Source: Pseudomonas mandelii | GTDB lineage: Bacteria > Pseudomonadota > Gammaproteobacteria > Pseudomonadales > Pseudomonadaceae | Assembly (NCBI RefSeq): GCF_024138395.1 | Contig: NZ_JAMYDU010000008.1 | Location: 1-64,000 of the forward strand | Length of the DNA stretch: 64,000 nt | Direction of reading: 5' to 3' | Shown: in pieces, positions 1 through 7,955 of the stretch | Layout: each line of letters starts with the position of its first letter | How positions within the stretch are numbered: the stretch's first letter is position 1 | Notes under the pieces: model-generated | Database searches by the model: none | Seen by the model: only the letters and a program-made list of their open reading frames with translations | Told to the model about the DNA's origin: nothing | Program-made: the position numbers and the translations under genes

Positions 1-77
1 ACCTGTCGCCGATAGCTATGGAGCAAAAAGCGGCATAAACACCGTAACCGGTGTCCGGGATTACTTGACCAGATCAG

Positions 78-141
78 GCTCGCTCCTACAGGGTGATGGC
101 GATCGACACATACCCTGTAGGAGCGAGGCTTGCCCGCGAAG
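78..141. repeat. REP-type inverted repeat, family A
   Basis: The arms GGCTCGCTCCTACAGGG (78-94) and CCCTGTAGGAGCGAGG with its extension to 141 are inverted copies of the commonest repeat in this window. The left arm lacks the GCCCGCGAA tail, so this copy is partly truncated. It lies just downstream of nagE. The rest of 1-164 holds no gene that I can see. Confidence 0.8.
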
Positions 142-164
142 ACTGACTTCAGATCGACAACGAT

Positions 165-1880
165 CTAAACCCTGGCACTCACCTCACTGCGATTAACCAA
201 TGCTTCCAGCGCACAACTCAAACTCGGCGCTTTCTCACCAATGAGCAGGTGCCAAACGCCACCGTCCAACTGACTGACACCCAGGCAACCAAGCGCTTTC
301 AACTGACCCTCCGACAACGCCTTGCCATCCGCCAGTTGCAGCCGAATCCGGGTCATGGCCACGCAATCCATTTGCAGCACATTGTTCCCGCCGCCCAATG
401 CCTTGAGCCATTGCTGGGCTTCTGTATTCGCCACAACGGCAGTTTCAGGTACGTCGACAACGGCAGCGGGTGAGGCAATAACCGCGCGTCCCAAAGCCGG
501 CATCGCCAACCGGATCTCATCGGCAATGCTGTCGGCCATCGGCCCAACTACGACCTGCAAACTGCCGCCCTTGCCCGGACGAACAACAGCCATCGCCCCC
601 AACGCTTTCAAGTCCGCATCGGATGCCTTGTTGCGATCAACCATGTCCAGCCGCAACCGTGTCGTGCATGCACCCACTGTGATCAAATTCTGCGCACCGC
701 CCAGTGCTTTAATGTAAGCCCCGGCGCGCTCATGTTCGGCGATCACAACCTTGTCGCCAGTCGGAATATCTTCACGCCCCGGCGTCTTCAAGTTGAACCG
801 ACGAATACAGAAATCAAACACAACGTAGTAGATCAGCGCATACGCCAGCCCCACCGGAACCACCCGCCAGCCATTGGTGGATTCACCCCAGCCCAAGACC
901 ATGTCGATAAAGCCGCCGGAGAACGTAAAGCCGAGGTGAATGTTCAGCAAATTGGTGACGGCCATCGACAACCCGGTCAGCAGCGCATGAAGCAAAAACA
1001 GCATCGGCGCGAGGAACATGAAGGCGAATTCGATTGGTTCGGTCACGCCGGTCAAAAATGAGGTCAGCGCCATGGACAAGAAGATCCCGCCCATGATTTT
1101 GCGCCGTTCCGGCAGGGCGTTGCGGTACATCGCCAGGCAGGCGGCGGGCAGGCCGAAGATCATCATCGGGAACATGCCGGTCATGAACTGGCCACCTTTC
1201 GGGTCGCCGGCAAAGTAGCGCGACAGGTCGCCGGTCACGAGTGCGCCGGTGGTCGGGTCGGTGAAGTTGCCGAACACGAACCACGCCATGTTGTTGAGGA
1301 TGTGGTGCAGGCCGGTGACGATCAGCAGGCGGTTGAACACGCCGAAGACGAAAGCGCCGAAGCTGCCGCTGTCCATCATTAACGCGCCGAAGCCATTGAT
1401 GCCGTGCTGGATCGGCGGCCAGATCAGGCCGAACACGACGCCCAGGCCGACGGCGGCGAAGCCGGTGACAATCGGCACGAAACGCCGACCACCGAAGAAT
1501 GCCAGGTACTCCGGCAACTTGATGTCCTTGAAGCGGTTGTACAGCGCGCCGGCCATCAGGCCGCTGACGATCCCGGCGAGCATGCCCATGTTGATGCTTG
1601 CATCGAGCACTTTGAGGGTGGAGATCATCACCAGATAGCCAATGACTCCGGCGAGGCCCGCAGTGCCGTTATTGTCCTTGGCGAAGCCGACTGCGATGCC
1701 GATGGCGAAGATCATTGCCAGGTTGGCGAAGATCACTTGGCCGGCGTCATGGATGATCGCGATGTTCAGCAGATCGGTGTCGCCCAGGCGCAGCAACAGG
1801 CCGGCAATCGGCAGGATCGCAATTGGCAGCATCAGCGCGCGACCGAGGCGTTGCAGGCCTTCAATGAAGTATTGGTACAT
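165..1880 (-). CDS. nagE: N-acetylglucosamine PTS permease, EIIC-EIIB-EIIB
   Basis: Inner-membrane PTS permease of 571 aa that takes up and phosphorylates N-acetylglucosamine. Residues 1 to about 360 form the glucose-family EIIC domain with many hydrophobic helices and the GVTEPIEFAF signature near 278-287. A first EIIB domain follows (about 383-460), with the phospho-Cys in GACTTRLR (C405). A second EIIB-like domain (about 488-550) reads CVAMTRIR: the residue aligned with C405 is A508, and a Cys sits two residues earlier at 506. There is no EIIA domain; NagF, encoded directly upstream, supplies it. It is the last gene of the nag operon. The sugar is assigned from nagA and the deaminase in the same operon. 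Confidence 0.92.
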   Translation of the reverse strand: MYQYFIEGLQRLGRALMLPIAILPIAGLLLRLGDTDLLNIAIIHDAGQVIFANLAMIFAIGIAVGFAKDNNGTAGLAGVIGYLVMISTLKVLDASINMGMLAGIVSGLMAGALYNRFKDIKLPEYLAFFGGRRFVPIVTGFAAVGLGVVFGLIWPPIQHGINGFGALMMDSGSFGAFVFGVFNRLLIVTGLHHILNNMAWFVFGNFTDPTTGALVTGDLSRYFAGDPKGGQFMTGMFPMMIFGLPAACLAMYRNALPERRKIMGGIFLSMALTSFLTGVTEPIEFAFMFLAPMLFLLHALLTGLSMAVTNLLNIHLGFTFSGGFIDMVLGWGESTNGWRVVPVGLAYALIYYVVFDFCIRRFNLKTPGREDIPTGDKVVIAEHERAGAYIKALGGAQNLITVGACTTRLRLDMVDRNKASDADLKALGAMAVVRPGKGGSLQVVVGPMADSIADEIRLAMPALGRAVIASPAAVVDVPETAVVANTEAQQWLKALGGGNNVLQMDCVAMTRIRLQLADGKALSEGQLKALGCLGVSQLDGGVWHLLIGEKAPSLSCALEALVNRSEVSARV

Positions 1881-1923
1881 GGCGGATCTCCCTGGGTTCT
1901 TGTTGTTTTTGCACTGTCGTCGC

Positions 1924-4440
1924 TCAGCTCAGAGGCCATTGCTGGTGACAAGCGTGACGCACCGCACTGGCACTGCTCAGCTTGAGCAGATCCTGACTAA
2001 TGCGTCGGCATTCGCTGGCGTTGAGGTGGCGCACGCGGTCCTTGATTTCACCGATCTGCACCGGGCTCACCGACAACTCGCTTACCCCAAGACCAATCAA
2101 CACTGGCGTGGCCAACGGATCGGAGGCGAGGGCGCCGCAGACGCCGACCCAACAGTTATGCACCGCCGCGCCGGCGCAGGTCTGGGCAATCAGCCGCAGC
2201 AATGCCGGGTGCAGCGCATCGACCCGCGAGGCGAGGCCGGCATGGTCGCGATCCATGGCCAGGGTGTATTGGGACAAATCGTTGGTGCCGATCGACAGGA
2301 AGTCCGCGTGTTCGGCCAGTTGCTCGGCCAGCAGCGCGGCGGCCGGGACTTCGATCATCACCCCCAGCTCCGGGCGTTGGCTCAGGCCGCGTTCACCAGA
2401 CAGCGCATCGAGACGCTGGCGGATGTGCAGCAGTTCATCGACTTCGGTGACCATCGGCAGCAGGATCCGGCAGCGTGACAGCGGGCTGACCTGCAGCAAT
2501 GCGCGCAGTTGCTGATCCAGCAGTTCCGGGCGGACTTGAGCCAAGCGAATGCCGCGCAAACCGAGTACCGGATTCGCTTCGACGGGGAGCGGTAAATAGT
2601 CGAGCTGCTTGTCGCCGCCGACGTCGATGGTGCGAATGATCACCGACTTTTCACCCATCGCATCGAGCACGCCTTGATAGGCGACGCATTGTTCCTGTTC
2701 GTCCGGCGCGGTAGTGCGGTCCACAAACAGAAATTCGGTGCGCAGCAGGCCGACGCCATCGGCGCCGTTGGCCAGTGCATCGGCCGTTTCAGCGCTGGAA
2801 GCGACATTGGCGGCGACTTCGATGTGCAAACCATCCAGTGTCAGTGCCGGGGTGTGAGCCAGAGCCTGTTGAAGCGCGCGACGTTGCTGATGATCGAGTT
2901 GCGCCTGATGCACCTCGGCCAGGCGCGCGGCGTTGGGCGTCAGTTCGAGACGTCCGCCGTCGGCATCCAGCACCACCGCTAGACCTTGCTCCTGATCCAG
3001 CAGCGTCGACCCCAGCGCAACCATGCACGGCAAGCCTTTCCCGCGAGCGAGAATCGCCACATGGGACGTCGCGCCGCCCTCGGCCATGCACAACCCGGCC
3101 ACACCTTGCTGGCTCAGTTGCAGCAAGTCGGATGGCGTCAGTTCATGGGCCGCGACGATGGCACCGGCCGGCACGTCGTACTGCCAGGTTTCACCGAGCA
3201 GCGCGCGTAGCACGCGCTGTTTGAGATCGCGCAGGTCGTTGGCGCGTTCGGCCAGCAGCGGGCTGCCAAGTTGTTGAAGGACCTCGCACTGCACGTCGAT
3301 AGATTGGCGCCAGGCGTGAGTCGCAGCGATGCCTTGATCGATAGACAGATGAGCCGCATCGAGCAGCGCCGGGTCTTCGAGCAGCGCCAGGTGCGCGGCG
3401 AAGATCGCTTCTTCGTCAGTATTCTTGTGCTTCTTCGCTTGGGCCAGCGTGGCGTTGATGTCGCTGCGCACCTCAGTCAGTGCTGTGTCCAGACGTTGCC
3501 GTTGTTGCTCGGGATCATGATTGCCGGCATCCATCGGCAGGCTGATCGAGTTCAGACGAAACAACGGCCCTGCCACCAGACCGGGAGCGGCACACACGCC
3601 ATTCAGCACGCCCGCTTCGGCAGGGCGATTGCGTTGAACCATCGGTGCTGGCGCAGCAGCGTGGCTGTCTTCGGCCAGGGCTGTGGATAACGCCGCCAAC
3701 AGGGCTTGCAGCGCGGCCTCGGCGTCCGGCCCCTGGCAACTGACCCGGATTTCATCGCGCTCGCCGACGGCCAGCCCCATCAGGCCGATCAAACTGTCGC
3801 AGGCCGCCGATTTGCCGGCGAAGTGCAGCCAGGATTTGCTCTTGAACTGTTGGGCGGTCTGGCGAATCAGCGCGGCGGGCCGGGCATGCAGGCCGCCGCG
3901 ATGGGCGACATGAATATGCCCCTGAACCTCGATCCCGACGACCTCAATGTCGATCTGCACGCCGTTGGCCACTTTCGGCACGATGTGCAGTAGCGGATCG
4001 CCGACCTTCACTGATTTCAGCGTAATCGGTCGCGCCTGAAAGTCTTCGCTGTTAGTCAGGATCATCAGACTGACCAGGCTTTTGCACTGCTGCGCGACCT
4101 GGTCCAGGTTATAACGCAGCAGCGGTTGACCATTGCTGACGCGCGCACCTTCCTTGACCAGCATTGAGAAACCGACGCCCTGTAACTCGACCGTATCGAG
4201 GCCCAGGTGCAGCAGCAACTCGGCACCGTTATCGGCGCGCAAGGTGATGGCGTGACCGGTGCGGGCGACGTGGATCACCACCGCTTCACAGGGTGAGTAC
4301 AGGGTGTCGTTCAGCGGATCGATGGCGATCCCGTCGCCCATCGCGCCACTGGCGAACACCGGGTCCGGGACTTTGGCGAGTGTGAGCACCGGGCCGCTGA
4401 GCGGGGCGCTGAGGGTCAGCTCTTTATTGTTGTTGTGCAT
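1924..4440 (-). CDS. nagF: PTS EIIA-HPr-EI fusion (GlcNAc system)
   Basis: Cytoplasmic multiphosphoryl transfer protein of 838 aa that feeds PEP-derived phosphate to NagE. Three modules are visible in order. EIIA of the glucose type has its active His in LLHLGLDTVEL (H78). HPr has GGLHARPAA (H185). Enzyme I starts near 278, with its phospho-His in GGATSHVAILARG (H460) and the PEP-domain Cys in VGVCGALASD near the C-terminus. All three phospho-accepting His are present, so the protein looks fully competent. It lies 43 bp upstream of nagE on the same strand. A paralogue with the same architecture is at 58544-61078 in the trehalose locus. Confidence 0.93.
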   Translation of the reverse strand: MHNNNKELTLSAPLSGPVLTLAKVPDPVFASGAMGDGIAIDPLNDTLYSPCEAVVIHVARTGHAITLRADNGAELLLHLGLDTVELQGVGFSMLVKEGARVSNGQPLLRYNLDQVAQQCKSLVSLMILTNSEDFQARPITLKSVKVGDPLLHIVPKVANGVQIDIEVVGIEVQGHIHVAHRGGLHARPAALIRQTAQQFKSKSWLHFAGKSAACDSLIGLMGLAVGERDEIRVSCQGPDAEAALQALLAALSTALAEDSHAAAPAPMVQRNRPAEAGVLNGVCAAPGLVAGPLFRLNSISLPMDAGNHDPEQQRQRLDTALTEVRSDINATLAQAKKHKNTDEEAIFAAHLALLEDPALLDAAHLSIDQGIAATHAWRQSIDVQCEVLQQLGSPLLAERANDLRDLKQRVLRALLGETWQYDVPAGAIVAAHELTPSDLLQLSQQGVAGLCMAEGGATSHVAILARGKGLPCMVALGSTLLDQEQGLAVVLDADGGRLELTPNAARLAEVHQAQLDHQQRRALQQALAHTPALTLDGLHIEVAANVASSAETADALANGADGVGLLRTEFLFVDRTTAPDEQEQCVAYQGVLDAMGEKSVIIRTIDVGGDKQLDYLPLPVEANPVLGLRGIRLAQVRPELLDQQLRALLQVSPLSRCRILLPMVTEVDELLHIRQRLDALSGERGLSQRPELGVMIEVPAAALLAEQLAEHADFLSIGTNDLSQYTLAMDRDHAGLASRVDALHPALLRLIAQTCAGAAVHNCWVGVCGALASDPLATPVLIGLGVSELSVSPVQIGEIKDRVRHLNASECRRISQDLLKLSSASAVRHACHQQWPLS

Positions 4441-4503
4441 GGCTCGGTCTCATCAATAAAAACTACGGTTCGGATCAACTCGCCCTGTACGGATTAACGT
4501 GTC

Positions 4504-4610
4504 CCCTGTAGGAACTGACGAGTGAAACGAGGCTGCGATCTTTTGATCTTGCTCTTTAAAAACAACGTCAAAAGATCGCAGCCTCGTTTCACTCGACAGC
4601 TCCTACAGGG
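4504..4610. repeat. REP-type inverted repeat, family B
   Basis: Two arms, 4504-4550 and 4569-4610, carry the family B sequence (CCTGTAGGA...GAGGCTGCGATCTTTTGATC) in opposite orientation with a short AT-rich loop. It sits inside the nag operon between the SIS gene and nagF, so it would be transcribed and could fold into a long hairpin that lowers downstream expression or stabilises the upstream message. That effect is inferred. Confidence 0.85.
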
Positions 4611-4630
4611 TTACTCACCCGCCATTCGAA

Positions 4631-5653
4631 TTAGTGCGTGCGCGTCACTTTGCTCAAATGACGCGGCTGGTCCGGGTCCATGCCTCGGGCGACGGCCAAG
4701 CCTGCGGCCATGACGTAGAAACTCTGGATCGCCAGAATCGGGTCGAGGGCCGGGTGTTCGGCGCGGCTCAGGGTGAGGTCGCGTTCGGTGACGTCATCTG
4801 GCGCGGCCAGTAGCACGCGGGCACCGCGTTGGCGCATGTCCGCCGCAAGGCTCAGCAACCCGGCCTGCTCGGCGCCGCGTGGCGCGAAGATCAGCAGGGG
4901 ATAGTTTTCATCGATCAACGCCATCGGGCCGTGCCGGACTTCGGCGCTGCTGAAGGCTTCGGCCTGGATCGCCGAGGTTTCCTTGAATTTGAGGGCCGCT
5001 TCCTGAGCAATGGCGAAACCGGCGCCACGGCCGATCACCATCAAGCGCTGACAATCACGCAACGCATCGATGGCCAGGCTCCAGTCCTGTTTTGCCGCTT
5101 CGCGCAGACCTTCCGGCAGGGCAAGGCCTGCTTCCAGCAACTCAACGTCTTGTTTCCAGTGGGCGATCAGACGTGCGCTGGCGGTGAGGGTGGCGATAAA
5201 ACTCTTGGTCGCGGCGACGCTGCTTTCGGTGCCGGCGCACAGCGGCAGGCTGAATTCGCAAGCCGCTTCCAAAGGCGAGTTCTCAGCGTTGACCATGGAA
5301 ATACTCAGGGCACCGCGCTTGCGCAGCAGACGCAGGCTGTTCACCAGGTCCGGGCTTTGCCCCGACTGCGAGAAGGCGAACGCGACCTGGCCGCTGACCT
5401 TCAATGGCGCTTGCTGCATGGTCACCACCGACATCGGCAACGACGCCACCGGAATGCCCAGTTGCTGCATGGTCAGGTAGGCAAAGTAGCTGGCGGCATG
5501 GTCGGAGCTGCCGCGAGCGACAGTCATCGCCACTTGCGGCGGCTGACGACGCAGGCGTCCGGCGATCTCGATCATCTGCGGGTCGAGTTGCTGCAGTTGG
5601 GCTTGCACGGCCTCGAATGAGGACAGCGCCTCTTCAAGCATTTTTGAAGTCAA
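4631..5653 (-). CDS. SIS-domain glucosamine-6-phosphate deaminase (NagB-II type)
   Basis: Protein of 340 aa with two sugar-isomerase (SIS) domains. It resembles the C-terminal half of GlmS without the glutaminase half. Visible signatures are ARGSSDHAA near 46 and a second domain with GRGAGFAIAQEAALKFKE and EVRHGP. In many gamma-proteobacteria that lack classical NagB, this family converts glucosamine-6-P to fructose-6-P and ammonia. The context fits: it overlaps the 3' end of nagA by 20 nt and precedes the PTS genes, and no NagB-I gene is seen in the window. The deaminase role is inferred from family and operon. A tagatose or galactosamine (AgaS) role is less likely. Confidence 0.85.
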   Translation of the reverse strand: MTSKMLEEALSSFEAVQAQLQQLDPQMIEIAGRLRRQPPQVAMTVARGSSDHAASYFAYLTMQQLGIPVASLPMSVVTMQQAPLKVSGQVAFAFSQSGQSPDLVNSLRLLRKRGALSISMVNAENSPLEAACEFSLPLCAGTESSVAATKSFIATLTASARLIAHWKQDVELLEAGLALPEGLREAAKQDWSLAIDALRDCQRLMVIGRGAGFAIAQEAALKFKETSAIQAEAFSSAEVRHGPMALIDENYPLLIFAPRGAEQAGLLSLAADMRQRGARVLLAAPDDVTERDLTLSRAEHPALDPILAIQSFYVMAAGLAVARGMDPDQPRHLSKVTRTH

Positions 5654-6740
5654 TGTCTTCTCCTTCGACCATGACGGCGGTCAGTGTGAGTGAGCGGTCC
5701 AGCCGCACGCAGTCGGCCCAGGCGCCGGGTTGCAGGCGTCCGCGTTCTTGAAGGCCGAGGTAGTCGGCGGGGAATTGCGAAAGTCGTTGCGAGGCCTCGG
5801 CGATCGGCAAACCGATCTTCACCAGGTTGCGCAGGGCCTGATCCATCGTCAGGGTGCTGCCGGCCAGCGTGCCGTCGGGCAGGCGCACACCACCCAGGCA
5901 TTTGGTCACGGTGTGGCTGCCGAGTTTGTATTCGCCATCGGGCATGCCGGCGGCAGCGGTGGAATCGGTGACGCAATACAGGCACGGGATCGAGCGCAAG
6001 GCCACGCGGATCGCGCCGGGGTGCACGTGCAGCAAGTCCGGAATCAGCTCGGCGTACTTGGCGTGGGCCAACGCCGCGCCGACGATGCCCGGCTCGCGGT
6101 GATGCAGCGGGCTCATGGCGTTGTAGAGGTGAGTGAAACTGCTGGCCCCGGCCGCAAGCGCGGCGACGCCTTCCTCATAACTGCCCAGCGTGTGGCCGAT
6201 TTGCATGCGCACGCCGCGAGCGCTGAGGGCGCGGATCAAACCGTCATGGCCGGCGATTTCCGGGGCGATGGTGATCACCCGGATCGGCGCCAGCGCCAGG
6301 TACTCTTCGACTTCGGCCATCAATGCGGTGTGGGCAAAGTTCGGCTGGGCGCCGAGTTTGCCAGGGTTGATGTATGGGCCTTCGAGGTGCACGCCGAGGA
6401 CCCGGGCGCTGCCTTTTGGCCGCTGCTCGCAGAACTCGCCGACGTCCTTGAGTACTCGCGAGATCTCTTCGTTCGGCGCAGTCATGGTGGTCGCCAGCAG
6501 CGACGTGGTGCCGAAACGCACGTGGGTTCTGGTGATGGTTTCGAAGGCCGGTGCGCCTTCCATGATGTCTTTGCCACCGCCGCCGTGAACGTGCAGGTCG
6601 ATGAAACCCGGCAGCAGGTAAGGCAGGTCGTTGTCCGCCGGATCGCACGGCTGGCCTTCGATGGACACGACCTTGCCGTGTTCGTGGATCAGCCGGCCGC
6701 GAACCCAGCCGTGGGCGGTGAGGATGTTGTTTTCGGACAT
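5634..6740 (-). CDS. nagA: N-acetylglucosamine-6-phosphate deacetylase
   Basis: Cytoplasmic amidohydrolase of 368 aa that removes acetate from GlcNAc-6-P to give glucosamine-6-P for the SIS deaminase. Metal and catalytic positions are visible: GFIDLHVHGGGG (HVH, residues 50-52), HLEGPYINP (E120), IGHTLGSY (H183), HLYNAMS (H204) and the catalytic Asp in CVTDSTAAAGMPDG (D259). Length and motif order are normal for NagA. Its start lies 53 bp after the nagR stop, and its last 20 nt overlap the next gene, so translational coupling is likely. The short gap to nagR is a tandem repeat (see 6761-6808). Confidence 0.95.
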   Translation of the reverse strand: MSENNILTAHGWVRGRLIHEHGKVVSIEGQPCDPADNDLPYLLPGFIDLHVHGGGGKDIMEGAPAFETITRTHVRFGTTSLLATTMTAPNEEISRVLKDVGEFCEQRPKGSARVLGVHLEGPYINPGKLGAQPNFAHTALMAEVEEYLALAPIRVITIAPEIAGHDGLIRALSARGVRMQIGHTLGSYEEGVAALAAGASSFTHLYNAMSPLHHREPGIVGAALAHAKYAELIPDLLHVHPGAIRVALRSIPCLYCVTDSTAAAGMPDGEYKLGSHTVTKCLGGVRLPDGTLAGSTLTMDQALRNLVKIGLPIAEASQRLSQFPADYLGLQERGRLQPGAWADCVRLDRSLTLTAVMVEGEDIDFKNA

Positions 6741-6760
6741 GATCGGTTCTCGGTAGCTTG

Positions 6761-6808
6761 TTTAGCGACGAAGCTCTTTAACGACGAAACTCTTTATCTG
6801 CGAAGCTC
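6761..6808. repeat. Three tandem 16-bp units at the nagR 3' end
   Basis: The plus strand reads TTTAGCGACGAAGCTC (6761-6776), TTTAACGACGAAACTC (6777-6792) and TTTATCTGCGAAGCTC (6793-6808) in direct succession. The third unit contains the last codons and stop of nagR. Each unit carries a TAA on the coding (minus) strand at the same place. This looks like slippage duplication of the gene end. Confidence 0.85.
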
Positions 6809-7525
6809 TGCGACAAAGTCGTAGTAGTCGTTGCGGCAATAGGTGTCGGTGACTTCGATTGGCGTGTTGTCTTCCGTGTAGCCGACCCGGGTCATCAGCA
6901 GCATGGCGGTGCCGGGAGCGATGCCCACCAGCGCGGCGAATTCGTCCGAGGCGTTGATCGCCTGAATGTGTTGCAGGGCGCGGACCACCGGTTTGCCGAT
7001 GCCGTCGAGGTATTCGTAGAGGGAATCGCCCACCGCTTGCGGCTTGGGAATGATCGAGGCGGGCAGGGTGCTCATCTCGATCGCCATCACCGTGTCGTCG
7101 GCTTTGCGCAAGCGTTTGAGCCGCGCAACCTTGTCGTTGGGCGACAGGCCGAGGCGGATCAGTTCTTCGTGGGTCGGCGGGGTGATTTCCCGTTCCAGCC
7201 ATTGCGAGCCGGGGACGAAGCCCTTGAGTCGGAGCATTTCACTGAATCCCGAAAGACGCGACAGCGGTTGTTCCAGACGAGGCGTGATAAATGTGCCGGA
7301 GCCTTGATTGCGGCGGATCAGGCCTTGCTCGAACAGCACTTCCAGCGCTTTGCGCGCGGTGACGCGAGAGATGCCCAGCAGTTCGCTGAGATTGCGCTCC
7401 GACGGCATCGCCTGTTCGGCTTTCCACTGGCCGGCATGGATCGCTGCTTCCAGATTGCGCGCCAGTTGCAGGTACAACGGCGTGGGCTGGGTGTCGTCAG
7501 GGCGTAGGGCCTGGAGGTCATTCAT
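6794..7525 (-). CDS. nagR: GntR/HutC-family regulator of the nag genes
   Basis: Transcription factor of 243 aa with an N-terminal winged helix (about 10-75, containing AMPSERNLSELLGISRVTARK) and a C-terminal UTRA effector domain (about 90-240). By family it should bind an amino-sugar phosphate and release the nag promoter. I chose ATG 7525 (MNDLQALRPDD). The reading frame stays open to 7591, but that extension overlaps a repeated operator-like motif (7581-7601) and adds a stretch that is not domain-like. It is the first gene of the operon, so autoregulation is expected. The end of the gene is repeated downstream in 16-bp units. Confidence 0.9.
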   Translation of the reverse strand: MNDLQALRPDDTQPTPLYLQLARNLEAAIHAGQWKAEQAMPSERNLSELLGISRVTARKALEVLFEQGLIRRNQGSGTFITPRLEQPLSRLSGFSEMLRLKGFVPGSQWLEREITPPTHEELIRLGLSPNDKVARLKRLRKADDTVMAIEMSTLPASIIPKPQAVGDSLYEYLDGIGKPVVRALQHIQAINASDEFAALVGIAPGTAMLLMTRVGYTEDNTPIEVTDTYCRNDYYDFVAELRR

Positions 7526-7580
7526 GTAGGTTTGGTCCGATGCGGATATAGGATTGTTGTCGCCCGGTTGTGGGGTGAAA

Positions 7581-7601
7581 CCTAATACCACTTAAATACC
7601 A
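7581..7601. promoter_or_regulatory. nagR: Candidate NagR operator, copy 1
   Basis: The plus strand reads CCTAATACCACTTAAATACC plus A, which on the coding strand contains two direct TGGTATT elements 11 bp apart. It lies 56 bp upstream of the nagR ATG. A near-identical copy in opposite orientation is at 7667-7686. Position and repetition suggest an autoregulatory NagR site; the link to NagR is inferred. Confidence 0.55.
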
Positions 7602-7666
7602 TGTCAATGCCAGTAGTTTGCTGTGGGCACGGCAAGGCTGGCCCAGCAGGATGGGCTTTGGGGGCT

Positions 7667-7686
7667 TGGTTCTAAGTGGTATTAGG
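7667..7686. promoter_or_regulatory. nagR: Candidate NagR operator, copy 2
   Basis: TGGTTCTAAGTGGTATTAGG is the inverted copy of the 7581-7601 motif, identical over TAAGTGGTATTAGG. The two copies are about 86 bp apart centre to centre, near 8 helical turns, a spacing compatible with looping between bound dimers. Its role is inferred from similarity and position. Confidence 0.5.
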
Positions 7687-7704
7687 GGCGGGGATTTTCA
7701 AAGC

Positions 7705-7783
7705 AAAGATCGCAGCCTGCGGCAGCTCCTACAGAGGGGAGTGGTATCTACCCTGTAGGAGCTGCCGCAGGCTGCGATCTTTT
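7705..7783. repeat. REP-type inverted repeat, family B
   Basis: The arms AAAGATCGCAGCCTGCGGCA (from 7705) and its inverted copy ending GCTGCGATCTTTT (to 7783) flank a 20-bp loop. It is a clean family B pair downstream of the transpeptidase gene and could also act as a terminator. Confidence 0.85.
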
Positions 7784-7821
7784 GATTTTATTTTTTCGAG
7801 GCCGACCGAAGGTAGTCCCTC

Positions 7822-7932
7822 GATCGTTCCCACGCTCCGCGTGGGAATGCAGCCCGGGACGCTCCGCGTCCCACTTGAAGCCGAACGCGGAGCGCCCGTT
7901 GAGGCATTCCCACGCGGAGCGTGGGAACGATC
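7822..7932. repeat. Long inverted repeat, family C
   Basis: The outer arms GATCGTTCCCACGCTCCGCG and its inverse ending GCGTGGGAACGATC enclose smaller GGACGCTCCGCGTCC-type palindromes. The same element recurs at 40402-40500 and 61468-61602, with a partial copy at 61784-61891. Confidence 0.8.
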
Positions 7933-7955
7933 ATTCAGTCCGGGAGATTTTAAGA

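Larger units (their letters stand above)
7526..7955. other. 430-bp intergenic region upstream of nagR
   Basis: No gene is supported here. The region holds the nag regulatory segment (two copies of the TGGTATT-type motif), then a family B REP pair (7705-7783), then a family C repeat (7822-7932). It lies upstream of nagR and downstream of the L,D-transpeptidase gene, both on the minus strand. The two repeats therefore also sit where the transpeptidase transcript should end. Confidence 0.7.

Noticed and set aside
7822..7932. CRISPR-like array
   Set aside because: The repeats are nested inverted copies of one element, not regularly spaced direct repeats with unique spacers.
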